A stretch of 5,804 nucleotides of DNA from Deltaproteobacteria bacterium UBA796 (GCA_002296975.1 DBIS01000091.1:4063-9866), one strand, 5' to 3'. Shown: positions 1 to 5,804, counted from the stretch's first letter. The notes: generated by a model from the letters alone, not told the origin. Numbers and translations: made by a program.

Positions 1-15
1 CGGGTACTCCGCAGC

Positions 16-24
16 TAATATATA
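16..24 (+). promoter_or_regulatory. possible -10 region for the DUF4920 gene
   Basis: An AT-only stretch (TAATATATA) lies in otherwise GC-rich sequence, 23-31 bases before the ATG at 47. It can be read as a TATAAT-like -10 element. The matching -35 box would lie at or beyond the left edge of the window, so the promoter cannot be confirmed. Confidence 0.25.
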
Positions 25-46
25 GCGCCCAGAGACGGAGGCCCTC

Positions 47-499
47 ATGAACCCATGGATACTCGCTCTTACTCTTTTTTGTTCCGCACCGGCATTTGCA
101 GACGGCGACTGGACTCACTTTGGCAACGCCTTCACGGTGACCGACAAGCCCATCGCGTCCGCTGATTTTTTGGCCGACCCGAGCAAATTCGAGGGCCAAA
201 CCGTCATGATCGAAGGCCGTGTGGCAGATGTCTGCCAAAAGGCTGGCTGCTGGCTGGTCTTGGCTGAAGGCGACAAGAGCATTCGCATCCGCACCAAGGC
301 CCACCGCTTTTTTGTGGCCAAGGATTCAACTGGAAAAATGGCCCGAATCGAGGGCTTGGTCAAATCGCATAAAGTCGATGCAAAACAAGTGGCCCACTAC
401 GAAAGCGAATCCCAAAAAGGGGCTGTTGTCCCTGAGAAACAGGCGAATTCTGAGACGGTTTTCGAGTTGATCGCTTCGGGTGTTTCCATCCAAAAATAG
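47..499 (+). CDS. exported DUF4920-like protein
   Basis: This is a 150-aa protein of unknown biochemical function that probably acts in the periplasm. Residues 1-18 form a short signal peptide: a hydrophobic core (WILALTLF) then A-F-A before D19, a type I cleavage site. Cys12 follows Phe, so it is not a lipobox. The mature part matches what I recognise as DUF4920. It has a strand-rich core with the VCQKAGCW motif at 62-69 (Cys63, Cys68, Trp69), then IRIRTKAHRFFVAKDSTGK at 79-97, an IEG strand at 101-103, a H-Y-E-S-E segment at 117-121 and the closing ASGV at 143-146. The two cysteines could form a disulfide or bind a metal, but the sequence does not show which. The ATG at 47 is supported by GGAGG at 37-41, five bases upstream. 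A 105-base gap with its own promoter signals separates it from the efflux operon, so it is probably a different transcription unit. Confidence is high that it is a real gene and fair for the family. Confidence 0.85.
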   Translation: MNPWILALTLFCSAPAFADGDWTHFGNAFTVTDKPIASADFLADPSKFEGQTVMIEGRVADVCQKAGCWLVLAEGDKSIRIRTKAHRFFVAKDSTGKMARIEGLVKSHKVDAKQVAHYESESQKGAVVPEKQANSETVFELIASGVSIQK

Positions 500-528
500 G
501 CCTATCCCGCAGACGCGCAGCCTTTTTT
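491..528 (+). terminator. possible weak intrinsic terminator after the DUF4920 gene
   Basis: Six T residues (523-528) follow GCC. The segment AAAAATAGGC (492-501), which overlaps the stop codon, can pair with GCCTTTTTTA (520-529) with one T-T mismatch and a loop of about 18 bases. The stem is mostly A-U with a short GC part, so it is weak. It would separate this gene from the operon promoter just downstream. Confidence 0.3.
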
Positions 529-531
529 AGC

Positions 532-561
532 TTGACGCACCCCCGGCTCACCCATTAGTAA
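532..561 (+). promoter_or_regulatory. putative promoter of the tetR-efflux operon
   Basis: TTGACG at 532-537 matches five of six bases of the sigma-70 -35 consensus. Eighteen bases later lies TAGTAA (556-561), a poor -10 (three of six) that sits inside the left arm of the inverted repeat. Transcription would start near 567-570. A repressor bound to the palindrome would cover the -10 and start point, which fits negative autoregulation. The -35 is the more convincing half, and the exact -10 is uncertain. Confidence 0.45.
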
Positions 562-582
562 GTGAGCGCACACTTACTAATG
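553..582. promoter_or_regulatory. 30-bp palindromic operator, likely TetR binding site
   Basis: The arm CATTAGTAAGTG (553-564) is the exact reverse complement of CACTTACTAATG (571-582), with a six-base spacer AGCGCA. The GCGC inside the spacer is also symmetric, so only the A565/A570 pair breaks a 30-base palindrome. TetR-family repressors bind such palindromes as dimers or pairs of dimers, usually just upstream of their own gene. Here the site ends 22 bases before the inferred tetR start and overlaps the putative -10. It lacks a GC-rich stem followed by a T-run, so it is not a terminator. Confidence 0.8.
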
Positions 583-594
583 TGCGCACCCATC

Positions 595-598
595 GGGG
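595..598 (+). promoter_or_regulatory. ribosome binding site candidate for tetR
   Basis: GGGG lies six bases before the ATC at 605. It can pair with the 16S anti-Shine-Dalgarno through three G-C pairs and one G-U. The spacing suits 605 better than the other near-cognate codons ATA 599 (no gap) and ATC 602 (three bases). It is weaker than the GGAG used by the other genes here. Confidence 0.4.
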
Positions 599-604
599 AT
601 AATC

Positions 605-1201
605 ATCGCACGACCACGCCAATTCACGGATGAGGACATCCTCACCACAACCAACGCCGCGATTCTTGAGCACGGCCCCGGTGTGTCGACCACCATGATC
701 GCCAAGCGACTGGGCATGTCTCAGGCCGCCCTCTTTAAGCGTTTTGGCACCAAGGAACGGCTGTTCATCGCCGCACTGACCCGCCCCATCCGTGACAATC
801 CACTCGCCGACCTGGTGAGTGCCGGTCCGAGCGATGAACCCATCCGTGACCAGTTGATCATGATTGGGTCCGGGATTTTAACCGTGATGCGCCGGGTAGT
901 GCCGTGCATGGCGATGCTGCATGCTGCAGGATTCACCCCCAAGAGTTACCTGAGCCATGAAAAGGCACCGCCAATCCAGGGCCGAAAGCTGCTCGCTGGC
1001 TGGCTTCAAGCGGCAATGGATAAAGGGAAAATCCGAAAGGCGGACCCCATGGTGATGGCGGTGGGATTTATCGGTATGCTCAAGGCCCGCCCCTTTCGAG
1101 AAATCATCCTGGGCGACCACGGTCTTCAATGCACCGATGAAGAATATGTGACCCAACTTGTGGACCAACTGTGGTCGGGCATCGCCCCGGAGACCCCATG
1201 A
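605..1201 (+). CDS. TetR/AcrR-family repressor with a non-canonical (ATC) start
   Basis: This is a 198-aa cytoplasmic DNA-binding repressor, a usual TetR length. Residues 2-54 are a textbook TetR N-terminal domain: ARPRQFTDEDIL at 2-13, helix 1 to about 22, E-H-G-P-G-V, helix 2 (STTMIAKRL, 28-36), turn Gly37, recognition helix SQAALFKRF (39-47), then GTKERLF (48-54). The remaining helical part would hold the ligand pocket and dimer interface, and the ligand cannot be told. The first in-frame ATG, GTG or TTG is GTG 683 (Val27), which would delete helix 1 and break the fold. The frame is open back to 581 with no standard start, and the family's usual M-A-R-P-R reads I-A-R-P-R here, so I place the start at ATC 605. 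The alternative is a sequence error or a start inactivated by mutation. The stop overlaps the next gene's ATG (ATGA at 1198-1201). Family confidence is very high and start confidence moderate. Confidence 0.85.
   Translation: MARPRQFTDEDILTTTNAAILEHGPGVSTTMIAKRLGMSQAALFKRFGTKERLFIAALTRPIRDNPLADLVSAGPSDEPIRDQLIMIGSGILTVMRRVVPCMAMLHAAGFTPKSYLSHEKAPPIQGRKLLAGWLQAAMDKGKIRKADPMVMAVGFIGMLKARPFREIILGDHGLQCTDEEYVTQLVDQLWSGIAPETP
1189..1192 (+). promoter_or_regulatory. ribosome binding site deciding the outer-membrane factor start
   Basis: GGAG lies five bases before the ATG at 1198 and inside the end of tetR. It supports 1198 over the in-frame GTG at 1171, which would add nine polar residues (VGHRPGDP) before the signal peptide. 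Confidence 0.6.
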
Positions 1202-2694
1202 ACCTTTTGTTGATATGCAGCATCGCCATGGCTGGTGGGACTGCCACCGAGGACACCAAGGCATGGGTGTCGAGCCTCGCTCAATATGGAGACGATACGC
1301 GAGCTAGCCGCAATACTCCATGGTGGACTGGCTTTGAAGATCCAAGCCTGACCATCGTGATTCAGACCGGCCTACAACAAAACCCAGGGCTTGAGGCCGC
1401 AAACCTCCGTATCGCGCTCGCGTCGGCGGCCCGATGGCAAAGCCTGAGCGGCCTGCTTCCCCAAGTGTCCTTCGAGGCTGCCACTCAGCAATCCCCCACC
1501 GACGCCGCTGGCCTCAGCCCCTACACAGCGAATGCACCCGACTACAGCGAGGCCTTTCAATCCATAGGAACCCTGCTCGCAGATGTGGCCAGGGCGACCG
1601 GTACCGACCCCAGCGGTCTTCCCGACTTTTCGGGTGGACAACAAACCGCCATACCCGACACCTATCGTCAGAGCTCCACCATGCTCAAGAGCATGTGGGC
1701 GATTGACATCTTTGGTCGCCAGACCCTGCGCACCCTGGCCTCCAGTAAAAACCTCCAGGCCACCCGGCTCGGCCGAGATGCCACCATGCGAGGCCTCACC
1801 GGGCAAATCGGCGCGGCCTGGTACGACCTCGTCGCGGCCCGTGAGCAACACCAGGTGGTCAAACGCCAGGTCCAGACCGCTCAAAACATGCTCGAAGTCG
1901 TACAACTCCGCTACGAACAAGGCGGTGGTTCTGCCCTCGATGTGCTGCAACAACGCCAACAGTTGGCCGCGACCGCAGCCTTAGCACCCCTGGCAAAAGC
2001 GAGCCTAAAACTGGCCCACGGTCGCCTAGCCGTCGCCTTAGGACAACCCCCAAGCGCCGATCTGCCCCCATCCAAAGGCTGGCCAATCCTCGGACCTGCA
2101 CCCACTGCCGGCGATCCCGCCCAACTCGTCGACGACCGCGCTGATATTCAAGCGGCGGTTCGAAAACTTGAGCGCACCAGTCTAGAACGCGCGGCGTCTT
2201 TCTCGGCCCTCGCACCCCCCCTCATCCTCACCGGTCAGATCGGCCGCCAATACCTGACTTTCGACGAAACAGATTCTGTCGACACTTGGGGGCTTGGCGC
2301 GGTGATGACCGTCCCAATTTTCGCCGGCGGTCGTACACACGCGGGCATCAAAGCGGCACGGGTGGCACGAGACATCGCAAATATCGAACTTCGGGCGATT
2401 GCACTCGACGCGGTCAACCAGGTGGAAAGCGCCTTCGCGATTGAATTGGCCGCTGCAGCCACATTGAACGCTCGGCGCACCCAGGCCACTGCTGCCCAAC
2501 ACGCACTCAACGAATCTCGAACCCACTATGTCCAAGGCCTCGCCCCATATGTCAGCTTGCTCGCCGCGCTTGGCGCAAACCAAGGTGCTGAGCTGGCCCT
2601 CTTGGATGCGGAACGGGCCAGGGTTCAAGCCAGAATTCAACTCCACACAGCACTCGGCGGTCGATGGCGGCCCCAATCGGAGAACTCACCATGA
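1198..2694 (+). CDS. TolC/OprM-like outer-membrane efflux factor (OEP family)
   Basis: This 498-aa outer-membrane channel component would form a trimeric barrel and periplasmic tunnel through which the RND pump discharges. From ATG 1198 the protein begins with a short hydrophobic signal (MNLLLICSIAMAGG). Cys6 lacks a lipobox, so no lipid anchor is apparent. Two OEP repeats are visible. The first runs from about 41 (PWWTGFEDPSL, then GLQQNPGLEAANLRIA) to 282, with the helical AWYDLVAAREQHQVV (207-221) and the turn YEQGGGSALDVLQQRQQL (239-256). The second runs from about 313 to 490, with VPIFAGGRTHAGI (372-384), helices to 440, YVQGLAPYVSLLAA (444-457) and a closing ALGGRW (485-490) that resembles the LGGGW end of OprM-type proteins. 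A long Pro/Gly/Ser/Thr-rich stretch at about 97-160 separates strand PQVSFEAATQQ from WAIDIFGRQ. It starts in the tetR stop (ATGA) and ends in the adaptor's ATGA, so translation is probably coupled on both sides. Confidence 0.93.
   Translation: MNLLLICSIAMAGGTATEDTKAWVSSLAQYGDDTRASRNTPWWTGFEDPSLTIVIQTGLQQNPGLEAANLRIALASAARWQSLSGLLPQVSFEAATQQSPTDAAGLSPYTANAPDYSEAFQSIGTLLADVARATGTDPSGLPDFSGGQQTAIPDTYRQSSTMLKSMWAIDIFGRQTLRTLASSKNLQATRLGRDATMRGLTGQIGAAWYDLVAAREQHQVVKRQVQTAQNMLEVVQLRYEQGGGSALDVLQQRQQLAATAALAPLAKASLKLAHGRLAVALGQPPSADLPPSKGWPILGPAPTAGDPAQLVDDRADIQAAVRKLERTSLERAASFSALAPPLILTGQIGRQYLTFDETDSVDTWGLGAVMTVPIFAGGRTHAGIKAARVARDIANIELRAIALDAVNQVESAFAIELAAAATLNARRTQATAAQHALNESRTHYVQGLAPYVSLLAALGANQGAELALLDAERARVQARIQLHTALGGRWRPQSENSP
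2679..2682 (+). promoter_or_regulatory. ribosome binding site deciding the adaptor start
   Basis: GGAG lies eight bases before ATG 2691 and eleven before ATG 2694. It supports the start at 2691 rather than the in-frame ATG at 2664, which has no comparable site and would add AAPIGELT before the membrane anchor. Confidence 0.6.
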
Positions 2695-3842
2695 TGTTCA
2701 ACAAGAAAACCCTGCTCCCTACCGGTATCGTGCTCGGTGGCGCCGCCCTTGCGGCCTCCATGATCATGTCCGGTGGTGAGGCCGAAAAAGGGACACCAGT
2801 CATCCAGGCCCGCTTGATTGAGACGGTGGTAGCGGTATCGGAAGACTTACCCATCCCCGTGCGTGCCACCGGGATAGTCACCGCCGCCACAAAGGTGAGC
2901 TTGGTCCCTCAAGTCGCCGGCGAAATCATATACACCGACCCCCGATTGATGCCAGGAGGGCGCTTTACCAAAGGCGATGTCATCGCAAAAATCGATGCCC
3001 GTGACTACCGGGCCTTGGCAGACCAAGCTGCCGCCGGGGCACAACGCGCAGCCCTAGACCTCGCCTTGGAGCGCGGTCGGTCCGAGCTGGCTCAGCGTGA
3101 ATGGGACCTGGTCAAACAAGATGGCAGCACCCCAACAGACCTCGCCCTTAGAAGACCCCAGCTCGCCCTCGCAGAACAAAGCGTGGTGGCCGCCCGTGGC
3201 GCACTCACCGCCGCCCAACTCAAAGTTGAACGGACCCGACTTACCGCCCCATTCAACGCGGTCGTCATCTCTGAAAACATCGATGTAGGCCAAGTCGTCT
3301 CACCCGGTTTCGCCGCCGTCAGCTTGGTGGGAACCGACCAATTATGGGTCTCAGTGTCCCTGTCGGTATCCGATGTTGATGTATTGCAGTTCAGCGAACG
3401 CGATGGTGTGGGGTCCACAGCACGCGTACTTCAACGGCTCTCGGACGGGCGTGTTTTAGAACATATTGGGCACGCGCTTCAGTTGGGTGGTGCCCTCGAC
3501 GCCCAAACCCGTTCCGCCACTGTCACCGTGGCCATCGATGCCCCATTTGATGACAAAAACTCCCCCATACCCCTGCTCCCTGGTGCGTATGTTGAGGTGG
3601 TGTTCGAAGGCCTCATCGCCGAGTCCGTGGTGCGTGTCCGAAGAGAGGCGTTGAGCAACGGTGACACGGTTTGGGTCGCAGTAGATGGCAAGCTGGAGCG
3701 CCGCGTGGTGACCATCGCCGGCCGAGATCAAGAGACTGTACTTGTGTCGAACGGGCTGAACAGCGGCGATGAAATCGTTGTGAGCGCCCTGTCCACTCCC
3801 ATTGCGGGCATAGCCGTCATCAAGGCTGGAGACACACAATGA
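2691..3842 (+). CDS. RND efflux periplasmic adaptor (membrane-fusion protein, HlyD/AcrA type)
   Basis: This 383-aa adaptor would link the RND pump to the outer-membrane channel in the periplasm. After a short basic start (MMFNKK), residues 8-26 form one hydrophobic segment (LLPTGIVLGGAALAASMIM) with no Cys lipobox, so it is an uncleaved inner-membrane anchor or a signal peptide. The first biotinyl-lipoyl half is at about 66-103, with LVPQVAGEI (71-79), G89-G90 and FTKGDVIAKIDARDY (92-106). An Ala/Leu/Gln-rich alpha-helical hairpin follows (104-183). The second lipoyl half is at about 184-212, with L-T-A-P-F-N-A-V-V and IDVGQVVSPG (197-206). A beta-barrel domain (about 215-308) contains DQLWVSVSL and LLPGAYVEV. 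The membrane-proximal domain (about 309-383) contains RVRREAL and VSNGLNSGDEIV (352-363). Length and domain order are normal for AcrA/MexA-type proteins. It overlaps both neighbours by four bases. ATG 2694 is an equally possible start that would drop one Met. Confidence 0.95.
   Translation: MMFNKKTLLPTGIVLGGAALAASMIMSGGEAEKGTPVIQARLIETVVAVSEDLPIPVRATGIVTAATKVSLVPQVAGEIIYTDPRLMPGGRFTKGDVIAKIDARDYRALADQAAAGAQRAALDLALERGRSELAQREWDLVKQDGSTPTDLALRRPQLALAEQSVVAARGALTAAQLKVERTRLTAPFNAVVISENIDVGQVVSPGFAAVSLVGTDQLWVSVSLSVSDVDVLQFSERDGVGSTARVLQRLSDGRVLEHIGHALQLGGALDAQTRSATVTVAIDAPFDDKNSPIPLLPGAYVEVVFEGLIAESVVRVRREALSNGDTVWVAVDGKLERRVVTIAGRDQETVLVSNGLNSGDEIVVSALSTPIAGIAVIKAGDTQ
3828..3831 (+). promoter_or_regulatory. 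ribosome binding site for the RND pump
   Basis: GGAG lies seven bases before ATG 3839 and inside the last codons of the adaptor gene. It supports 3839 as the start even though this ATG overlaps the upstream stop. Confidence 0.6.
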
Positions 3843-5804
3843 AGACCACCGGCCCAATCGCGTGGATGGCGGCCAACCCGGTCGCGGCGAACCTTCTGAT
3901 GGTCATCATCTTGGTGGCCGGCGCCATGGGTATGAGCCGCATCAAACAAGAAGTATTCCCAGAGTTCACCCTCGACTACGTCAACGTATCCATCATCTAC
4001 CCAGGAGCCAGCCCCGAGGAGGTGGAGCAAGGTGCTTTATTGGCCATCGAAGAGGTGGTCAGAGGCGTCGAGGGAATCAAGCGCGTGGGTGCGACCAGTC
4101 GAGAAAATGGCGGATTGGTATGGGCTGAGATGCTCTTGGATGCCGATCGGGACCAAGTCATCGCAGACATCAAATCGGGTGTCGACCGCATCCAATCATT
4201 CCCTGAGGAGGCTGAACGCCCTGCGGTGACCTTACTCAATCAGCCCAAGCAAGTGTTGAGCGTGATGCTCTCTGGCGAGGTGCCCCTCGAAACCCTTCAT
4301 GGCATCACTGAGGACCTCAGAAGCCGGCTAATCTCGGCCAAAGGCGTGACGAAAGTCGAGATCGACGGCATCCCACCCCGGGAGATCAGCATAGAGATCC
4401 CACGGGAAACCCTCGAAAGCCTGGGCCTGACTCTCGACCAAGTCGCCAGGCAGATTCGGGCCGCCTCTCTCGAGCTTCCCGGCGGTGAAATCGAGACCCG
4501 AGGCGGTGATGTCCTGGTGCGAGTCGCAGACCGGCGGAGCAACGCTCTGGAGTACGGCGACATCATCATTCGAAGCACCATCGGGGGTGCAGTGTTGCAG
4601 TTGGGCGATATCGCGACCATTACCGACGGCTTCGCAGACAATGACCGACGCACCCTATACAACGGCATCCCCGCCGCTCAGATCAACATTTACCGGGTGG
4701 GTAACGAGACACCAAAAGGGGTGGCCGACACCGCACGTGCCGTGGCTACAGCCTTCGCGGCCACAATGCCAGACACACTCAAGGTCGACTTTTGGAACGA
4801 CCAATCCGCTTTGCTCCAAGACCGAATGGATCTGCTGATTCGGAATGGCCGAATGGGCCTTGTGATGGTGGTTGGAATCTTGGCCTTGTTTTTAAACGCG
4901 CGGCTCGCCTTTTGGGTGGCGATGGGTATTCCAATCAGCTTTTTGGGCTCATTTTTATTGATGCCGAGCATGGATGTGACGGTCAATATGATCAGCTTAT
5001 TTAGCCTGATTATCACCCTCGGCATGGTGGTCGATGACGCCATTGTGGTGGGTGAAGCCGCCTATTCAAAGATGGAGGAAGGCCAAGATAAAATGACCGC
5101 AGCAGTCTCTGGGGCCCAACAAATGGCCATGCCAGTGACTTTCGCGATCTTGACCACCATCGCCGCTTTTGGGCCAATGTTCTTTGTGCCGGGTTTTATG
5201 GGCAAGCTCTTTCGCATCATGCCTGCGGTGATCGTGAGCGTGCTGTTGTTTTCCTTGCTTGAGTCATTTTTCGTCTTGCCAGCGCACCTCGCTCACCTCA
5301 AGATTCAAAATTTTGGCAAAGGCATCTTCGGAAAACTCGAAGAGATGCTCGATGGCCCTCGGGTTTATATGACCGGTCACCTCAACCGCTTTATCGGTGG
5401 CCCTTATAGCCGCGCGTTGTCGGTGGTTGTACACGCCAGATATGTGGCCCTCGCGACCGCCATCGCGACCTTGCTTTTTGCGGTCGGACTCGTCGGCGGC
5501 GGCACCCTACCCACAAGCTTTATGCCCAATATCGAGGGCGAGGTCATATCGACATCTGCGAGATTGCCCTATGGCGCACCCACTGCGCGCACCGAGCGCG
5601 TTCGAGAGATTCTGGAGGCCTCGCTGGCTAAAACCCTCGAGGAATTGGGCGAAGACGGCGCGCGAGGAGTTTACACAACGGTGGGCTCACCGCCCAAAGT
5701 CAATGGCCCCGGTCCGACAGATTCGCGGACGGGCTCGCATCTTTTGGGTATTCAGGTGTACCTGGCGCCGGCAAATGAACGGGATTTTGGGGCGGGCCTG
5801 TTTT
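3839..5804 (+). CDS. RND efflux pump permease (AcrB/HAE-1-like), 3' end outside the window
   Basis: This is the inner-membrane, proton-driven pump of the tripartite system. The frame is open from ATG 3839 to the window edge, giving 655 residues of a protein normally about 1,030-1,060 long. In order it shows TM1 at about 10-30 (ANPVAANLLMVIILVAGAMG), then the first periplasmic porter region with the family signatures VFPEFTLDYVNVSIIYPGASPEEVE and GVEGIKRVGATSRENG. TM2-TM4 lie at about 339-410, and TM4 carries GMVVDDAIVVGEAA. Asp399 and Asp400 correspond to the proton-relay pair Asp407/Asp408 of E. coli AcrB. TM5 and TM6 (about 430-486) end in LPAHLAH (480-486), followed by a linker helix, TM7 (about 533-553) and the start of the second periplasmic loop (FMPNIEGEV, 561-569). 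The second half, including the TM10 Lys and TM11 Arg expected of the relay, is not visible. No frameshift is seen. Substrate is unknown. Hydrophobic drugs, solvents or bile-like compounds are the common cargo of this class, and the Asp pair does not resemble the usual metal-exporting type. Confidence 0.95.
   Translation, partial: MKTTGPIAWMAANPVAANLLMVIILVAGAMGMSRIKQEVFPEFTLDYVNVSIIYPGASPEEVEQGALLAIEEVVRGVEGIKRVGATSRENGGLVWAEMLLDADRDQVIADIKSGVDRIQSFPEEAERPAVTLLNQPKQVLSVMLSGEVPLETLHGITEDLRSRLISAKGVTKVEIDGIPPREISIEIPRETLESLGLTLDQVARQIRAASLELPGGEIETRGGDVLVRVADRRSNALEYGDIIIRSTIGGAVLQLGDIATITDGFADNDRRTLYNGIPAAQINIYRVGNETPKGVADTARAVATAFAATMPDTLKVDFWNDQSALLQDRMDLLIRNGRMGLVMVVGILALFLNARLAFWVAMGIPISFLGSFLLMPSMDVTVNMISLFSLIITLGMVVDDAIVVGEAAYSKMEEGQDKMTAAVSGAQQMAMPVTFAILTTIAAFGPMFFVPGFMGKLFRIMPAVIVSVLLFSLLESFFVLPAHLAHLKIQNFGKGIFGKLEEMLDGPRVYMTGHLNRFIGGPYSRALSVVVHARYVALATAIATLLFAVGLVGGGTLPTSFMPNIEGEVISTSARLPYGAPTARTERVREILEASLAKTLEELGEDGARGVYTTVGSPPKVNGPGPTDSRTGSHLLGIQVYLAPANERDFGAGLF

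Noticed and set aside
496..505. ATAGGCCTAT palindrome at the end of the DUF4920 gene
   Set aside because: It has no loop and spans the stop codon. It is too short to argue for a regulatory site by itself.
914..927. ATGCTGC repeated twice in tandem
   Set aside because: It lies within tetR and encodes an ordinary M-L-H-A-A stretch. Two copies of seven bases in coding sequence need no special explanation.
1171..1197. GTG 1171 as the start of the outer-membrane factor
   Set aside because: It would put nine polar residues before the signal peptide. ATG 1198 has GGAG at a suitable distance and gives the same ATGA junction seen at the other two gene boundaries.
683..1201. GTG 683 as the start of the TetR gene (172 aa)
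   Set aside because: It would discard helix 1 and the ARPRQF leader that the frame clearly encodes upstream, leaving an incomplete DNA-binding domain.
1372..1959. 195-aa open frame on the - strand inside the outer-membrane factor gene
   Set aside because: It lies wholly opposite a convincing OEP-family gene, has no recognisable domain, and is Gly-rich as expected from antisense reading of Ala/Pro-rich GC-rich codons.
2182..2676. 164-aa open frame on the - strand opposite the second OEP repeat
   Set aside because: It is a shadow of the coding strand, with no ribosome binding site context or family motif seen.
2664..2690. ATG 2664 as the start of the adaptor
   Set aside because: It overlaps the preceding gene by 31 bases and has no clear ribosome binding site. 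ATG 2691 has GGAG and an ATGA overlap.

Overview
The window carries a resistance-nodulation-division (RND) type tripartite efflux operon with its own TetR-family regulator, preceded by a separate small exported DUF4920-like protein. All genes are on the + strand. The organism is Gram-negative, because an outer-membrane factor, a periplasmic adaptor and an RND inner-membrane pump need two membranes. The moderately high G+C content, the DUF4920 protein and the style of the RND and TetR sequences would suit a myxobacterium-like or other 'deltaproteobacterial' lineage. That placement is an impression, not something shown here.

Layout: (1) 47-499, a 150-aa secreted DUF4920-like protein with a good ribosome binding site, followed by a T-run that may be a weak terminator. 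(2) 500-604, a 105-base regulatory gap with a TTGACG -35-like hexamer and a near-perfect 30-bp palindrome at 553-582, the likely operator of the TetR repressor. (3) 605-1201, the TetR repressor. Its reading frame covers a complete DNA-binding domain, but it has no ATG, GTG or TTG at the natural start. The expected Met position is an ATC. (4) 1198-2694, a TolC/OprM-like outer-membrane factor. (5) 2691-3842, a membrane-fusion (periplasmic adaptor) protein. (6) 3839-5804, the N-terminal 655 residues of an RND pump, cut off by the window end.

The four operon genes are joined by three successive ATGA overlaps (stop and start sharing four bases), and each of the three downstream starts has a GGAG 5-8 bases before it. 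This indicates one transcript with translational coupling. The simplest reading is an autoregulated efflux system. TetR binds the palindrome over its own promoter, so that ligand binding releases regulator and pump together. The pump, adaptor and outer-membrane factor then span inner membrane, periplasm and outer membrane and expel a substrate that cannot be named from sequence. I see no mobile element, CRISPR array, tRNA or rRNA. The families are familiar. The most unusual point is the start of the tetR gene and how it fits the promoter/operator architecture.
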